Assembly (NCBI RefSeq): GCF_052324685.1
Contig: NC_135219.1
Coordinates: 24,283,532-24,347,531, forward strand
Source of the DNA: Brachyhypopomus gauderio
Lineage: Eukaryota > Chordata > Actinopteri > Gymnotiformes > Hypopomidae
DNA length: 64,000 nucleotides
Direction: 5' to 3'
Part shown: positions 1 through 18,219 of the stretch, piece after piece
Layout of the letters: every line of letters starts with the position of its first letter
Numbering within the stretch: position 1 is the stretch's first letter
Translations under genes and position numbers: made by a program
Notes under the pieces: generated by a model
Databases searched by the model: none
The model's input: only the letters and a program-made list of their open reading frames with translations
What the model was told of the DNA's origin: nothing

Positions 1-244
1 AATTTTTTACATTTCCCCCAGCGAACTTTTACCCCCGCCTCGTCACTGAATTCACGCAGGCGTGCTCAGTCCAACTAACTGTAAAGCAACATGGTGTCGG
101 GCAGTGCCGGTAACGATGATAGTCAAATCGGAAATCTAAAAACAGAAGGACAGTTTATCCAGTGTCAGTGACTATTTACAGTTAGTCCATGTCACTGACA
201 GTTTACCCAGTGTTTTTACAGTTTAAAAAAGTTTAAAATGTTCT

Positions 245-538
245 TGTAACGTTGGGCGCAAGGCGATGGACAAGTCGAGACAGAATCCTTTGCACTTTCC
301 AAGTCGTTACGTTTATTACATTTACCGAAGCGCAGACAGTGCACATAAAACACACATAAACGACACGCATAGGACGCTGCGCGAACGCACATTAAGTAGA
401 CAAACCACACAAACCCCATGTGATGACGAGACGAGCCACAGGTGAGACGGATGATCTCAAGATGCACCCGCACAAACGGAGATACACAGACGACGTTAAC
501 ACGCCCAAAAGGGAGGGGTCAGGGACCGTAACGTGACA
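245..538 (-). mobile_element. Solo LTR, reverse orientation
   Basis: A 294-bp sequence that begins TGTAACGTTGGG and ends CCGTAACGTGACA on the plus strand. Read in reverse it matches the LTRs of the element at 60786-62319, including the start TGTCACGTTACGG. It is flanked by a perfect 5-bp target duplication, gttct, at 240-244 and 539-543. No internal region or second LTR is present, so this is best read as a solo LTR left by LTR-LTR recombination. Family: related to Ty3-like fish LTR elements by structure only; no polymerase is available to classify it. Confidence 0.85.
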
Positions 539-2096
539 GTTCTGTTCTTATATTCTCACTTTAAAGAAAAATACACGTTTACATTTTATACTTTCAGTTT
601 ATTAAGTGTGAGCATTTTTTAAATAAAAATGTCTTTGGTAGCAATAGCTTTTAGGTGAATTCTTAATTATTTCAATCATAATAATAATGCACTGGTTAGT
701 GTCCCAGTAGGAGTCCACTGTTGCAGATATAGACACCTCAAAGATGTCCTCTGTTTATTGTCCTGGATTACCTTTCTTGAAGGTAGATTTATGATTACCC
801 TTTTCACCAGTCTTCCAGCCATCAGTAACTACCAAATACCAGTAACTATTTGCCGATATAATACTAGTTTTAACATGTTGCTTCTGTACACAGTCAGGAA
901 ACAGCTCAAATACATTTTTAATAACACTAAACCCCGAATTGGATCGAATCAATTAAATCGGATTAAATCGAAATAAATAGATTCTTAATCTTCAGAATCG
1001 GATCGATTCTTGAAATTTGAATCAATACCCAGCCCTAATCTTAACATTAGGTAACTGAATAACTGAAGTTGCTTTTGACTTTATCTGGGCAGCAAAAATA
1101 TAAGACATAAGTAACTTGCTAACTAGTTAACTTAATTTTAGTTAAGCTAAAGGCATCTTCAAGTGTTTCCACACTTTAAGAAAAACCTAGAAAAATACCT
1201 TGTGTCGACACATGTATAGACACATCAGTTCGCAAACTGCGGTTGCTTTTATAGCTACGCAACTAGATGTTAACTAGCTAACGGTTTAAAAATGCAGGAC
1301 ACCTAAGATAAATAACGTCAGTTAAGACAGCCAACATGGCGAACATAGCAACAGCTAACATAGAGGAGAGACTAAAACAACCGAGTAACACCTGTTAAGG
1401 CCCATGAAAATGAACAACGTCCTATTATTTAAATAAACATGTTACTGCTAATCTAGTATCTAGCCACCAACCACTTAGTAAATTAGCTAACATAGCTAGC
1501 CAGACAACATTAAGGAGCTTTCTGTAGCTACCTAGCTTTCATCTGGAATGATTGACAGTTCTGTGACATATATCACTTTTACTGATAATTTAAGAAAATG
1601 TCAGTATAACAAAACGATAGACTAAAATATCCAAACTAGAACGAGAACAGGCTAACTGTTCACACCAGCTAACATGGCTAGTTAGGATGCTAGCTGGTTA
1701 ACATTAGCTAGCATAAGCAATGTTAGGTTTGACTAGAGGGAATAGAAAAGACTTCAAATGCATGAAATTATAAACATGAACCGTACAAATGAGATTTCAC
1801 ACATACGAATACCACTTAAATTAATCACGTACCTCGATCTGAAGCTGTTTTACGCTCCGTCAACGGCCAAACGTTGTTGAAGCCCGTTTGAGCGAGAGCG
1901 AGTACAGCAGCGCCGTGAGGACCAACGACCTACAGACACCACAGGCGAAACAATAAATGAACTAAAGTGACTAACTTAAATCATAACTTTAATGGGTTGT
2001 CTTATTAACTTACCAGCGCAGTAAATAACAATTTAATGTCATTTGATAGTGATGTTTTATAAATCTGTGATGAAACTGGCTGCACTGAGATATATT
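539..2096. other. AT-rich intergenic stretch without a recognised gene
   Basis: Repeated GCTAAC/AGCTAG words are common between 1050 and 1750. A short CpG-containing patch at about 1833-1945 looks promoter-like (see findings). No open frame here resembles a known protein. Confidence 0.4.
911..1037. repeat. Terminal fragment of a dispersed DNA-transposon-like repeat
   Basis: The sequence is rich in AATCGGAT/AAATCG motifs and ends with AATACCCAGCCCTA. Its reverse complement, TAGGGCTGGGTATT, resembles the ends of many fish hAT miniature elements. I could not find the other terminal repeat or a target duplication, so the left boundary is a guess. Confidence 0.35.
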
Positions 2097-3548
2097 ACGA
2101 CGCTGAAGTTGGTTACATATGATTGGCAGTTTGAGATTCGTTTGGTTACTTATTCGCAGTTTGAGATTCGTTTGGTTACTTATTCGCAGTTTCAGATTCG
2201 TTTGGTTACTTATTCGCAGTTTGAGATTCGTTTGGTTACTTAGTCGCAGTTTCAGATTCGTTTGGTTACTTATTCGGCGGCTGAAGTTGGTTCCTTATTC
2301 AAGAAGGGTGTGTTCACGATACGTGTTTGCTGCGCACTTAAAAGAGATAGATTAAACAAACGAGCATAAGAGCATACATTTAAGAGGTTATTGTTTCCCA
2401 TACTGATTTTGTGAATGTAGAAAAAACATATTAAAATTTAATGAAAGCATTCCTTTTTGTAAAAATTGTATGCAATTTGTAAATGATGATTGAATTCGTC
2501 AGCATTTCTAAGGTAAGGAAACATATTCTTAGATTTGAAAACTAAAAACACAGAAATGCTGTTCTAGAACACAAATCAATCGGAAGAAGAAATACCAGCA
2601 CACAACATGGCATATTGAGCAGTGGGCATATAGGTGAACGAATTTAAAGGGGCAGGTTCAGAGGCTTATTGAAGGCCTTATTGATGGTGGGCCAGAGAAA
2701 TAATAAATGAATCATAAAGAACAGGTCACTCCCTAAGAGAGGAACCTGATTTTAGCCTGATCCAACATCATTTTATACCTCAAATCTAACTGGAAACACG
2801 GCATATTGAGTAGTTAAGCGTGCTCAATGATTCAGAGGGGCAATTTCAGAGGTCTGCTGTATGCCTATAAGGCGTCAGGCCAGACACATGCATCATACAT
2901 ACCTAGTTCCTATATGTAAGAGAAACCTGATTTTGGCCTGGCCCAGCATCATTTTATGCCTCAAATCTAACTGGAAACACGGCATATTGATTAAAGCGCA
3001 CAGGTGAAATGGTTCAGAGGGGCAAGTTCAGAGGCCTGCTGTATACCTGTAAGGTCTTGAGCCAGGCAAAACTCAATTGCATCATACATAACTAGTTCCT
3101 ATATGTAAGAGAAATCTGATTTTGTTGTGTGCTGGTATTTCTTCTTCCGATTAATTTGTGTTCTAGAACAGCATTTCTGTGTTTTTAGTTTTCAAATCTA
3201 AGAATGTTTTCTTACGTTAGAAATGCTGACGAATTCAATCATCATGTACAAATCGTGTACAATTGGAACGACTTGAAATAGAAAACATTTTACATAAGGA
3301 ATGCTTTCATTATATTTTAATATTTTTTCTACATTCACAAAATCAGTATGGGAAACAAAAGCCTTTTAAATGTATGCTCCTATGCTCGTTTGTTTAATCT
3401 ATCTCTTTTAAACAAAGTGCGCAGCAAACACACATCGTGAACACACCCTTTTTGAATAAGGAACCAACTTCATCCGCCGAATAAGGAGCTGCGAATAAGT
3501 AACCAAACGAATCTCAAACTGCGAATAAGTAACCAACTTCAGCGTCGT
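2097..3548. mobile_element. Long inverted-repeat (foldback-type) DNA element
   Basis: The ends are matching inverted repeats: ACGACGCTGAAGTTGGTTA starts at 2097 and its complement ends at 3548. The arms are long, about 2097-2610 and 3124-3548. For example, TTCTAGAACACAAATCAATC near 2562 is mirrored near 3145-3165. The left arm is expanded by five copies of a 30-bp unit (2130-2279); the right arm has about one and a half. The centre holds about three direct copies of a unit of roughly 180-190 bp sharing GGCATATTGA and CAGAGGGGCAA. No transposase frame is present. A clean target duplication was not resolved, so the superfamily is unknown. Confidence 0.75.
2130..2279. repeat. 30-bp tandem repeat, five copies
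   Basis: Five consecutive copies of a 30-bp unit built around GAGATTCGTTTGGTTACTTA, with single-base variants such as TTGAG versus TTCAG. It lies in the left arm of the inverted-repeat element. Because 30 is divisible by three, it creates an open frame with a repeating LRFVWLLIRS pattern, which is not a gene. Confidence 0.9.
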
Positions 3549-3839
3549 GATTATATTTGATTATTGCACATTGTTTAATACATAGCGTTTTTTAAATTGC
3601 ACACCCATGCGATTTTCAATCTGGCCAATTTTTCTTGCAATATTATTTTATTTATGTTTTGTATACATTTATCTACTACATTTTCTGCCTATTACGTTCT
3701 CTGTTTTGTTCATTGTCATGCACTAATTTCATCAAATCAAATTCCTTGTGAAAATGTACTTGGCCAATAAGCAAATTCTGATTCTGGTGAAATAACCACT
3801 GTTATCTGTCCTCATTTTCCTTTGACACAGCTCATCACA

Positions 3840-5160
3840 GTATTGTTTCATCTACTCTCTCGAGTCCAACATGGCAGTGGTTTGCACCATACCTAGAAGG
3901 GCATTCATATCATGGAAAGGGTCCTCATCTGCCCATTGCATGCTCTCCTCAGGTGTCCCACAAGGATCAGTGCTTGGATCTCTTCCACTTACTCTTTTTA
4001 TTTAATCTCTAGAACAGGGGTCACCAACCTTTTTGAAACTGGGAGCTACTTCTTGGATAGCAATTATTGCCGAGGGGTACCAGATTAATACGCATCAATC
4101 GAACAAAGGTTGTTAAGCGGGGGTTGGGGGGGGGGGGGGTGGTTTAACGAAAGGTGTGCGTGTGCCAGTGTCAATTGCTAAGCGGGAAGACCGCTAGCAA
4201 CCGCGGACAATCTATAATAGTAGCAAAAACATAAATGATGCAGCGCTTTGGTGCATGGCGCTATAGTGAGCTATTTTTAAAACAAGCCCGCAGGCGACTT
4301 GTGACGTCCTCGCGGGCGACATGGTGCCCGCGGGCACCACGTTGGTGACCCCTGCTCTAGAAGATGTAATATAATCAAAGCTTCTCCTAGCAGTATTACA
4401 CTAGGCCTCTCGCTGATATTAGCATTTCTGCATATAACTGAACCCCAACAAGGCAGAGCTGTTACATTTTTGTGGTGATTCCTCCCACTCCAAGATCTAG
4501 CCATCTCCTTTGAGAATTTGCTTGTCATATCATCTCAAAATGCCTAGGTGTAGTCTTCTGATATCCAGCTATCATTCCTTGTTCATGGTACCAACTTGAC
4601 CCAGACTTTCAGGTCTTTGAATTTGACCATTTACTTTCAGAGGTGCCACTCAGATCGTGGTCATCTCAAGATTGGATCACTGCAGCTTACTCTTGGCAGG
4701 CTTCCTTGCATATGCCAATAGACCCTTGCAGTTGATCAGCTGCATGACTCTTTCAATCTACCCAAATTTACACACATCACCTTACTGTTGGATTCCATCC
4801 CACTGGCTTAATGTAGTTGCCCGCATCAGTTTTTAAACCCTGACACTTGCCTACAAAGACAAAAATGATCCTGCTCCCTCCTACCTGCAAGCAGTTGTCT
4901 CCTCCCACTCCATACCTCATATCCATCATGCCTGTAATACAGCCTGTAATGAAACAGTGAAGGCATGCCTCGAGACTCTTCTATACTAGCACCCAGATGG
5001 TAGACTGAATTCCCACTATTTGTCAGAGTCTCTTACTGTCTTCTAACATTGACTCAAGACTCACCTATTCAAGCAGCACTTGAATGATCCAAAGTCACTT
5101 CAATGCACTTGAATGATCATCAGTACTTAACCTTCTCTACATTAAAAAGCATGAACTTTG
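3840..5160 (+). mobile_element. Decayed LINE (L2/CR1-like) fragment, split by a hAT element
   Basis: Around 3945-4006 the plus strand encodes a degenerate reverse-transcriptase block B, SGVPQGSVLGS. After the insertion at 4015-4354 the same element resumes at 4363. Near 4985-5040 it reads like the C-terminal LAPRW region typical of fish L2/CR1-like LINEs. There are many stops and frameshifts, so the copy is dead. The 5' limit is approximate. The stretch just upstream (3560-3800), ending in GCAAATTCTGATTCTGG, resembles the 3' end of another LINE. Confidence 0.6.
4015..4354. mobile_element. hAT miniature element (MITE)
   Basis: It begins CAGGGGTCACCAAC and ends GTTGGTGACCCCTG, which are terminal inverted repeats. 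The perfect 8-bp duplication ctctagaa (4007-4014 and 4355-4362) marks hAT integration into the LINE. It is 340 bp long with no transposase. Inside is a run of G beginning around 4120, next to a GTTAAGCGGGGG motif that recurs in other elements of this window. Confidence 0.93.
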
Positions 5161-5302
5161 TGTGTATTCCTTCTGATAGGGTTATAGTTTAATGGCAACC
5201 TTAGACTCTGACCTAGTATACCTGCAAATGGATTTCTATTATTGAGATAACTTAGCGCTATTGTAAGCTATAGTGCTATTATATGTTTATAACATTAAGG
5301 TA

Positions 5303-5303
<1 letters not shown>

Positions 5304-5356
<53 letters not shown>
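5304..5356. repeat. (TG)n microsatellite
   Basis: An uninterrupted TG dinucleotide run of about 53 bp. Confidence 0.97.
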
Positions 5357-5358
<2 letters not shown>

Positions 5359-7015
5359 AAGTTCCTCCACCTCCCCATTTCATAATCATTTCTGTTCCAG
5401 GTCGGATCACTGTGTGTAGTCTGGCCACTTTCTTAACTGTCTTAAGTTAGCAGTTTTCAAAAATGTCTTATGTGTGCAGAAGTGTAACTGAAAAGATGCA
5501 ACTGTGAGTTAAACCCTGGCATCAAACTCCCTTGCTTTCAGAGACATGTACACAAAACATAGAATGTTAACATTAGTAGTTGAATTAAGAGCTGCTAAAG
5601 CCAAGAAACACAAATGCAAGACAACAGGGTGTCAGACATTTGAGTGATAGGCCATGAATGGCTATTGTTGCAGCTTAGATGTAGTCCTGGAAATCTGTAA
5701 GATGTTATTATTCAAACAGCACAGTAAAAAAGGCAAACACTATTATCCAACAGAACATTCTCAATATAGCTATATATATAGTCCAATCTAAATTGTCTTC
5801 AAAGTAAAAAAAATAAGTATATTCCTTCATTGTACACAAGTAGCTGATCTTTGTGCGAACAGCTGTTCATGACTCACATGACAAGTCTGGACTCATATTT
5901 TAAGATTGTTTTTGATTTTTTTTCAGTACAGTTCTTAAATGTTCTTATATGAAGTTACAGTGTTACAGAATGGCCGGTGTTGGGCAGGCATTCCCATACA
6001 AATAAGGCAGGCTTCCTGTGCCCAGCATGCTATGTAAGGCACCACCTGCCTCATTATTCAGTATGGCTCGTGTTTTACTGCTTCTAGTCAAAGCAGACCT
6101 GGTATGGGGGAAAGAGAGCCAACACTAGACTACAGAAAGAAGCAGATGTGGATATTCGAATAAAATTGTCAACGTATGCAAGCTTGGACTGAAGTTGTAT
6201 GGTGAACTAGATCTAATTAATTTGTAAAATTATACTCATGCATGTATTTTTAAAAGCAGATCCTGCATTTTATTTATCAGTTACACATGTAGATGACGTG
6301 GATGTCATAATGTAGATGACGTGGATGTCATAATGTAGATGACGTATGACGTCCTGTAAACAATACACTCTGTCTTTTTAGTGGTGTCAGTAATATCGCT
6401 TTTCTGCCGGTTACCGGTTATTCTGGTCATGTGCTATGTAATGTGACTCACCAAGAATTTTTCTATTGTTTCTATTGTTATACTATAACATGACCAAGAA
6501 TATCAGCACCTTAGTTAAATGAAGAACAGTGCTTTTATACTTTTAAACTACTTGACCAGCACTGGCAAAATGTTTTTAAGACAAAAAGGGTAGAAAATAT
6601 AATATAACATAATAACTCTTATGCAGTTGTCAGACACAATGAATCCTATCATGGGTTTTGCAGTCATGGGCAGATCTCGTAAAGGTTCATTGGAGAACTG
6701 TGTGCTGATTGTCTGGTAGGACAGTTGAATGCATTTAATCAGACAAATAATCTGTGATTATCTCTGACTTGGTGATTGGATTTGACCCTCACCCCATCCC
6801 GTTCCACAGATTCCCTTGTTTGGAAATTGCCTGAGACTTTTGTGTTGAAAACTGAGAAAGTTGTATTATGTGAACACTATATCATCCATATAAATGTAAA
6901 AGAATGTTCTTGTTTTTCTTTTTATTATTATTCCACTGCAAAAATTAGCACACTATTTCATCCACACTTTAATAGCTAAAACCACCAAACTTTCAAGAAA
7001 CCTTCATTCTATACA
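5357..7015. other. Intergenic, no gene recognised
   Basis: AT-rich sequence with short scattered open frames that resemble nothing known. It contains the small tandem repeat at 6289-6345. Confidence 0.4.
6289..6345. repeat. Short tandem repeat carrying TGACGT motifs
   Basis: About two and a half copies of a 23-bp unit that begins GTAGATGACGTGGATG. Each copy has a TGACGT core, which is a CRE half-site. Function is not implied. Confidence 0.8.
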
Positions 7016-7650
7016 AAGTCAAAGTTAAATTTATTTATATAGCGCTTTTTACAACACATGTTGTCACAAAGCAGCTTTACAATCGTATGGGTCCAGATCC
7101 CTAATGAGCAAGCCGAAGGCAACAGTGGCAAGGAAAAACTCCCTATGATGGTGGTGATTAGGAAGAAACCTCGGGAGAAGCAAGACTCAAAAGGGAACCC
7201 ATCCTCCATTGGGTGGCCCGTTAGCACAAGTCTGTGGTGCGCAGGATGGTTCTACAGTTCTACAGTAGTAGTTAAGGTTCTTGTTCCCCGGCCAAGTAGT
7301 CACAGTCCCTTCGGTGCAGATGGTGAGCCTCAGGTAGGAGCTAGCATCAGCACGACCTCTTGTGGCAATAGCACATCCAACCCCAGCATCAGTACATCCA
7401 CTGGCAAGCCAGACCATCTCCTAGGTGCTTGTAGGTGCTTGCATGCAATCGCCTTGGGTAGAAGCATGCAAAAAGATAAACAATACAGACTGAGTGGACA
7501 TCAATTTAAACCACCATTGATTTAAACGTACATAGCTCACGTGCCAGTGATAAGCATGTGGCTCCGGCAGGTGACCACAGTCATGAGGGCTCACTGAGAC
7601 ATTGCTTTCCAGTCAAGTCATTGTCACAACTAGAGTGATGCCATGACACA
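7016..7650. repeat. LINE/SINE tail repeat of fish type
   Basis: It starts with the widespread fish tail motif AAATTTATTTATATAGCGC. It continues with CCCTAATGAGCAAGCC and GGCAAGGAAAAACTCCCT, wording typical of 3' regions of L2-type LINEs and derived SINEs. The 155-codon open frame inside (7058-7525) is a product of the repeat and matches no protein I know. Right boundary uncertain. Confidence 0.6.
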
Positions 7651-8007
7651 GCTGGATGACAGCATCAAAATCTCAGATTACCAGAAACCTCAACGTCTGG
7701 GGGCCCCCGATGATTCAGCTTATATCTGAAAGAGTTGCTTGTGCTTTTTATAGCAATCCCTTGTTTGTATCACTCTTATCAGCCCTCTATCTGACCAATT
7801 TTCCTCATAGACGTACATGGGGCAATTTTTCATTTGTCAAATCTCAAGATAAATCTACCACATCTGCTGTGCATGATCTGATGAGTGATATAATTTTTTT
7901 CACACCTCTATCACTCTTTTAACCCTTCTTTTTATCTCTAATTTTATCTCTCATCTTCAATAAATTTTTAAATGCTTCCTGGCTTCTATGTTTTATATGC
8001 TATAGAC

Positions 8008-8640
8008 ACCAACTTGTTAGCTCCAGATTAGACTACTGTAACTATTTACTCTCAGGATGCTCAAATAGGAATCTAAATAAACATTAAATAATTCAAAATG
8101 CTGCAACCAGAGTTCTGACTAGAACTAGAAAATTCTAGTTCAGTTAAATTTCGTATTGATTTTACAATTCTTTTACTGACCTACAAAGCCCTGCACGGGC
8201 TTGCTCCTAATTACCTCCAAGAACTTATCTCCAATTATGAATCTCCACGCCCACTAAGATCACAGGGTGCTGGTCTTTTATTAGTTCCAACAATTAAGAT
8301 CCTTTTCTTATAAGGCTCCCCTATTATGGAATAATCTTCCAGAATGTGTCCAGGACTCTGACACAATCTCAATCTTTAAGTCTAGATTGAAAACCCACTT
8401 ATTTAGTTTAGCGTTTGATAATTAATATCCCCCCTTAGATAAAGGTACAGATCCAGGGGTTCATAGGCGAAGGGTTTTATGGTAGACTGGGGTGCTGGTG
8501 CTGTCGTCCTGTCACTGCTCATGGTCACTCAAGTTTGTTGACAGTGCAGTGGATGGATGCCAATGTCTCAGAATGCCCCCAAGCCTATGTTACCTTCTGG
8601 TTCTGCCTTTTTAGTTAGTGTTATGCTCCCGTTCTCTAAA
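8008..8640 (+). mobile_element. L2-type LINE fragment, reverse transcriptase C-terminal part
   Basis: It shares stretches such as TTAGCTCCAGATTAGACTAC and CAGAGTTCTGACTAGAACTA with the L2-type LINE at 63.5-64.0 kb. It encodes in broken frames the RLDYCN motif and the 'LTYKALHGLAPNYL' region of these elements. It is truncated at its 5' end and has stops and frameshifts. Confidence 0.75.
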
Positions 8641-9225
8641 GCAACTGGGGTATGTAACTGATAGGTTTGTATATGACTGCCACTGGGTATGTCATGGGAT
8701 AGAAGGCACACAACAAAGCTGATGGCAACCATGAATTAATGTTTACTGACAGCCAGAGAAATGGCCCAAAACACGCAATGAAACATCCAACAGGACAATA
8801 AAGAAACTGGTAACAGTTATAACAGCTCAGCAGGCCCGATGTAACAGCCAATGGATGTCTTACATATACGTTTAATGTCCTACGGTGGATTATGGGCGTC
8901 ATCAAATCAATGAAAGAAACAAAACACTACCCTACTTATCAAACCACTAATCTTGACAAAATATACAGTGGTGATGCCCGCCCCCTTTTATAACATGGCT
9001 AAACAAAGAAAACAAACTACACAATACAATAAAGAAACTAACCTGTTCCATCATATCATCCAGTACAAACAGTAAACATTAGCCTTATACACAATTAGCA
9101 TTCCCCCACCTCCGTGTGCTCAAGTAAACAAAACATGATATGCATGTCACAAACACTCAGTGAAGGCCAGACACAGCCACCATATACTGTCATTACATGT
9201 AATGCGTAACCCTAAGGACCTACAT

Positions 9226-9576
9226 CAGGGGTGCTCACAGTTTTCAGCTTGCGAGCTACTTATAAGATGACCAAGTCAGAAAGATCTACCGGGGTGGCGG
9301 CGAACGTAGTTTGTTGAGCGGGGGGGGGGGGGGGGGTGTTGGCGAACGTAATATGTTGAGCGGGGGGGGGGGGGGGGGGGGGTTGTGAACGTAATTTGTT
9401 GAGTGGATTGCAGATTGGCTACCGTGAATGTCAATCAAAATACAACCGTCAGAGCAGATGTGCGATTCATCTACTACTATTTTATGTGACGCGATCTACG
9501 CACATTCCTTCGCGATCGACCGACACTTCCTTCGCGATCGACCGGTCGATCGCGATCGACGTAATGAGCACCCCTG
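9226..9576. mobile_element. hAT miniature element (MITE)
   Basis: The terminal repeats are CAGGGGTGCTCA at the left and TGAGCACCCCTG at the right. The perfect 8-bp duplication acctacat lies at 9218-9225 and 9577-9584. Length is 351 bp with no transposase. It holds two long G runs (about 9320-9337 and 9362-9382), each preceded by GTTGAGC. Near its right end are palindromic CGATCGCGATCGA motifs. Confidence 0.95.
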
Positions 9577-9878
9577 ACCTACATAGACACCCATTAGTTC
9601 AGCGTCCCACACATAGGACATATATTGAATACATGTAGTTAAAACTACACCGCACCCCGGTACCTCTTACTGACCAGCAGTCACTACTCTACATCCATCT
9701 ATTAAACCATCTATGTTGGTTTAACATAGCAAAGTCAGGTGTTATTTCATTAATTTGATACTTTCACTGGTTTTCTAAAATGCAGAACATATTAAAAAGA
9801 AATAAACTAAGCGTGTACAAATGTTTGACGGGTAGTGTTCATTTGCTGTACTTACTGCTGCACTAGACCCTACTATAC

Positions 9879-9953
9879 TGATTTAGTTAACATTGTTATA
9901 CTGTTTTCATACTATATTGATTTAGTTAACATTGTTATACTGTTTTCATACTG
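9879..9953. repeat. Two-copy tandem repeat of about 38 bp
   Basis: Two nearly identical copies of a unit containing TTTAGTTAACATTGTTATAC, back to back. Confidence 0.8.
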
Positions 9954-10487
9954 TTACAACTGTGAAGCCAACTCAAAGTTTGTTCACAAACTTTACTTTC
10001 AAGTTGTACACTGTTCATGTCAAAACAAAGTAATGTATGGGACTGACTTAAAATCACATTACAGTAATGTTTTCAAAGGAATCAACATCACTGGAAGTAT
10101 GCAAACATTCATGAAGTATGTTTGCTTTAAAACTACTGATTCAAGGTGGTAATGTCAGAGGCTCTTAGTGGGGGTAGTGAGGGGAATCCCCCCAGACAGA
10201 GAGTGGTGAGTGTCATGATAAGTGAAATTAACAAATGTAGAGACTTTGGCTGTCTTGAATCAGCTGTTCCAAAAACAGCAGCCAGTTATGGTTACTGACA
10301 TCCCCTTGATGGGGATGAATTGTTACTTCAATTTTGTGATGGTGTTTGATAGTTTGATAGTATATTCAATACCTATTACATTGCTCTGTTGGGTTAAGAG
10401 TTTAAAAAGTTATAGATATACGCAGGTCACATGGCAATATCATATATACATCAGTACAGCAATGTAACATTCATATATATTTTGAAA

Positions 10488-11892
10488 CAGAGGTGGGGAC
10501 TCGAGTCACATGACTTGGACTCGAGTCAGACTCGAGTCATTAATATTAAGACTTTTGACTTTACTTGAAAAAATATTCAGAGAATTAGACTTGACTTGGA
10601 CTTTTACACCAATAACTTGGGACTTGAATTGGACTTGAACCTGTTTACTTGCAAAGACTTGATTTTTTTACCCCAAATCTAAATTTTAAAACGCATATTA
10701 ATATTTATAAAGTGCGCCCCATTAATTTCATTTCCGTCCTTCTGATGCAGACCGGTCCTCTGCTTTTCCACACTCTGTACGTGTGTGTGTGCATGAGCTG
10801 CAGCACAACCAATCAAATGGGGGGTTGGCGAACGTAAATTTTTACCGGGCGGGGTGTAAAATGGACACAAATTAGGTATTATATCGCGATCGATCAATCG
10901 CCAGTGGTTGGTGCCAGAGCGAACTAGTAACTCATTGAATCATAGATGTGGATCAGAGGTAAATAAACTAGATTTTTTTCTGGCGTGAGAAATCGGATGT
11001 GTGGCGTGAGAGCGTGTGAAGACGGTCAAATGCGTGTGTCTCACGCTCAATGCGTGAGAGTTGGCAACCCTGGGTTCTGTATCTGAACTCGGGGAAGAGA
11101 GCCTCTCTCTGTCACCATCATAATATCCAGTTCTATCTCAGCATGGATTGTGTATTTGAAGACATCTACGTCGAGAAAAAAATATATTGACAAAAGTGGA
11201 GCGAGTTTTCAGCTATGGGGACATCATTCATCGTGCACAAATGACATACAGACTTTTGGCCAGCAAATGCAATGCAGAATAGTTTATTGAAATGTCTAAA
11301 GTTGCAGATTCCTGTTAATTGTTCAGTTCTTATATTTGTTTGTCTTGTGTCACTCACACATGTTCTCCAAGAAACCAGATAAGAGAAGAGAGGGAAAATG
11401 CTGTTATGGTTCTTTGTATTGTACTGTGAAAATATCAGCACTTTTTATTTGAACATGGAGTTCTACTTATGACTTTTTCACAGAATATGTATTTCTGGAA
11501 AATTGTAGTTTAAAGTATGAATATTTTTGCAGCTAAGTTTAACAAATTGAACTGTGCAATAAAGAGGTGTAATAAAAAATTTTTTTTATACTTCGTGTTT
11601 TCAGTTGCACATGTTTTATCAAGATTTGAGGAGAATACAGATTTAAAAAAGAACGCATGTCTATTATTTACATTTAACATATACCTGCAACATTGGTAAA
11701 AAAAAAAAAAAGAGACTCGAAAGGACTTGAAATTCCAAGTTTCAGACTTGGGACTTGACTTGACTGTTGCCTGTCTTGACTCGAGACTTGACTTGACTTG
11801 AGTGTCTTTGCTTGAGACTTGACTCGGGACTTGAGGTATAAAGACTTGGACTTACTTGAGACTTGCAAAACACTGACTTGGTCCCACCTCTG
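10488..11892. mobile_element. hAT-type element, non-autonomous, 1.4 kb
   Basis: The left end is CAGAGGTGGGGACTCGAGTC and the right end is its inverted counterpart, GGTCCCACCTCTG. The 8-bp duplication ttttgaaa at 10480-10487 and 11893-11900 is perfect. Both ends are rich in GACTTG/CTCGAGTC words. No transposase frame exists. The middle contains patches shared with other hAT elements in the window, for example GGCGAACGTAA near 10828 and ATATCGCGATCGATC near 10881, so it may itself be composite. Confidence 0.93.
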
Positions 11893-17445
<5,553 letters not shown>

Positions 17446-17548
17446 GGGGGTGGAGGTGTGGGTGGAGGTGGGGGTGGAGGTGTGGGTGGAGGTGGAGGTG
17501 TGGGTGGAGGTGGGGGTGGAGGTGTGGGTGGAGGTGTGGGTGGAGGTG
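17446..17548. repeat. G-rich minisatellite
   Basis: Irregular tandem copies of GGTGGAGGTGTG and GGTGGAGGTGGG. One strand is almost purely G and T with regular G-runs, so it could form G-quadruplexes. Confidence 0.92.
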
Positions 17549-17584
17549 AAGGGAGGAGTGCCTGTAGCTGAGGAGAGCAGTAGC

Positions 17585-17656
17585 CTATAACCCCAGCTCT
17601 ATAACCCCAGCTCTATTACTCCAGCTCTATTACCCCAGCTCTATTACCCCAGCTCT
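17585..17656. repeat. 14-bp minisatellite
   Basis: About five copies of CTCTATTACCCCAG with minor variants. Confidence 0.88.
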
Positions 17657-18013
17657 GCAGTAAGTCATTCAGTGCTCTGCCTAAGCCTCCATGTGTAATT
17701 GGAGTGGGGCTGTGGCAGATTTAGAGCGGGCAGCTCAGGGCCCTAGATAAATGCCCCTCAACTGCACTGCTCACTAGGAGATAGGCCTCAGAAGGGCATG
17801 TAGCCAAACTCACACTCCAATCTGATCTGACGGCAGTACTGGCTGTTGTCCAGGGCCGTGGACAGACAAGGAAGCCCACAGACAGCTGATCTGAGGTCAG
17901 AGCTTAAGAAGGAGGTAGAGCATGCATCTTTGCATTTGCACTTTGGAATGTTCTTTGATCCATTGGTGGAAGAAGGCTGCATTTTGTCTTCTTAATCTCT
18001 CTTTGTCTTTCTA

Positions 18014-18015
<2 letters not shown>

Positions 18016-18065
<50 letters not shown>

Positions 18066-18165
18066 ATGCTTTCATGCCTCACTGGCAGGAAATGCAGTCA
18101 GGCATCCAGATAACTGGGATCTCCTTGCCTTGCCTTATGTCATGGGCATGGCTCCCTTGTGAGAG

Positions 18166-18219
<54 letters not shown>

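Noticed and set aside
7058..7525. 155-codon plus-strand frame
   Set aside because: It is contained in a LINE/SINE tail repeat found in many fish loci.
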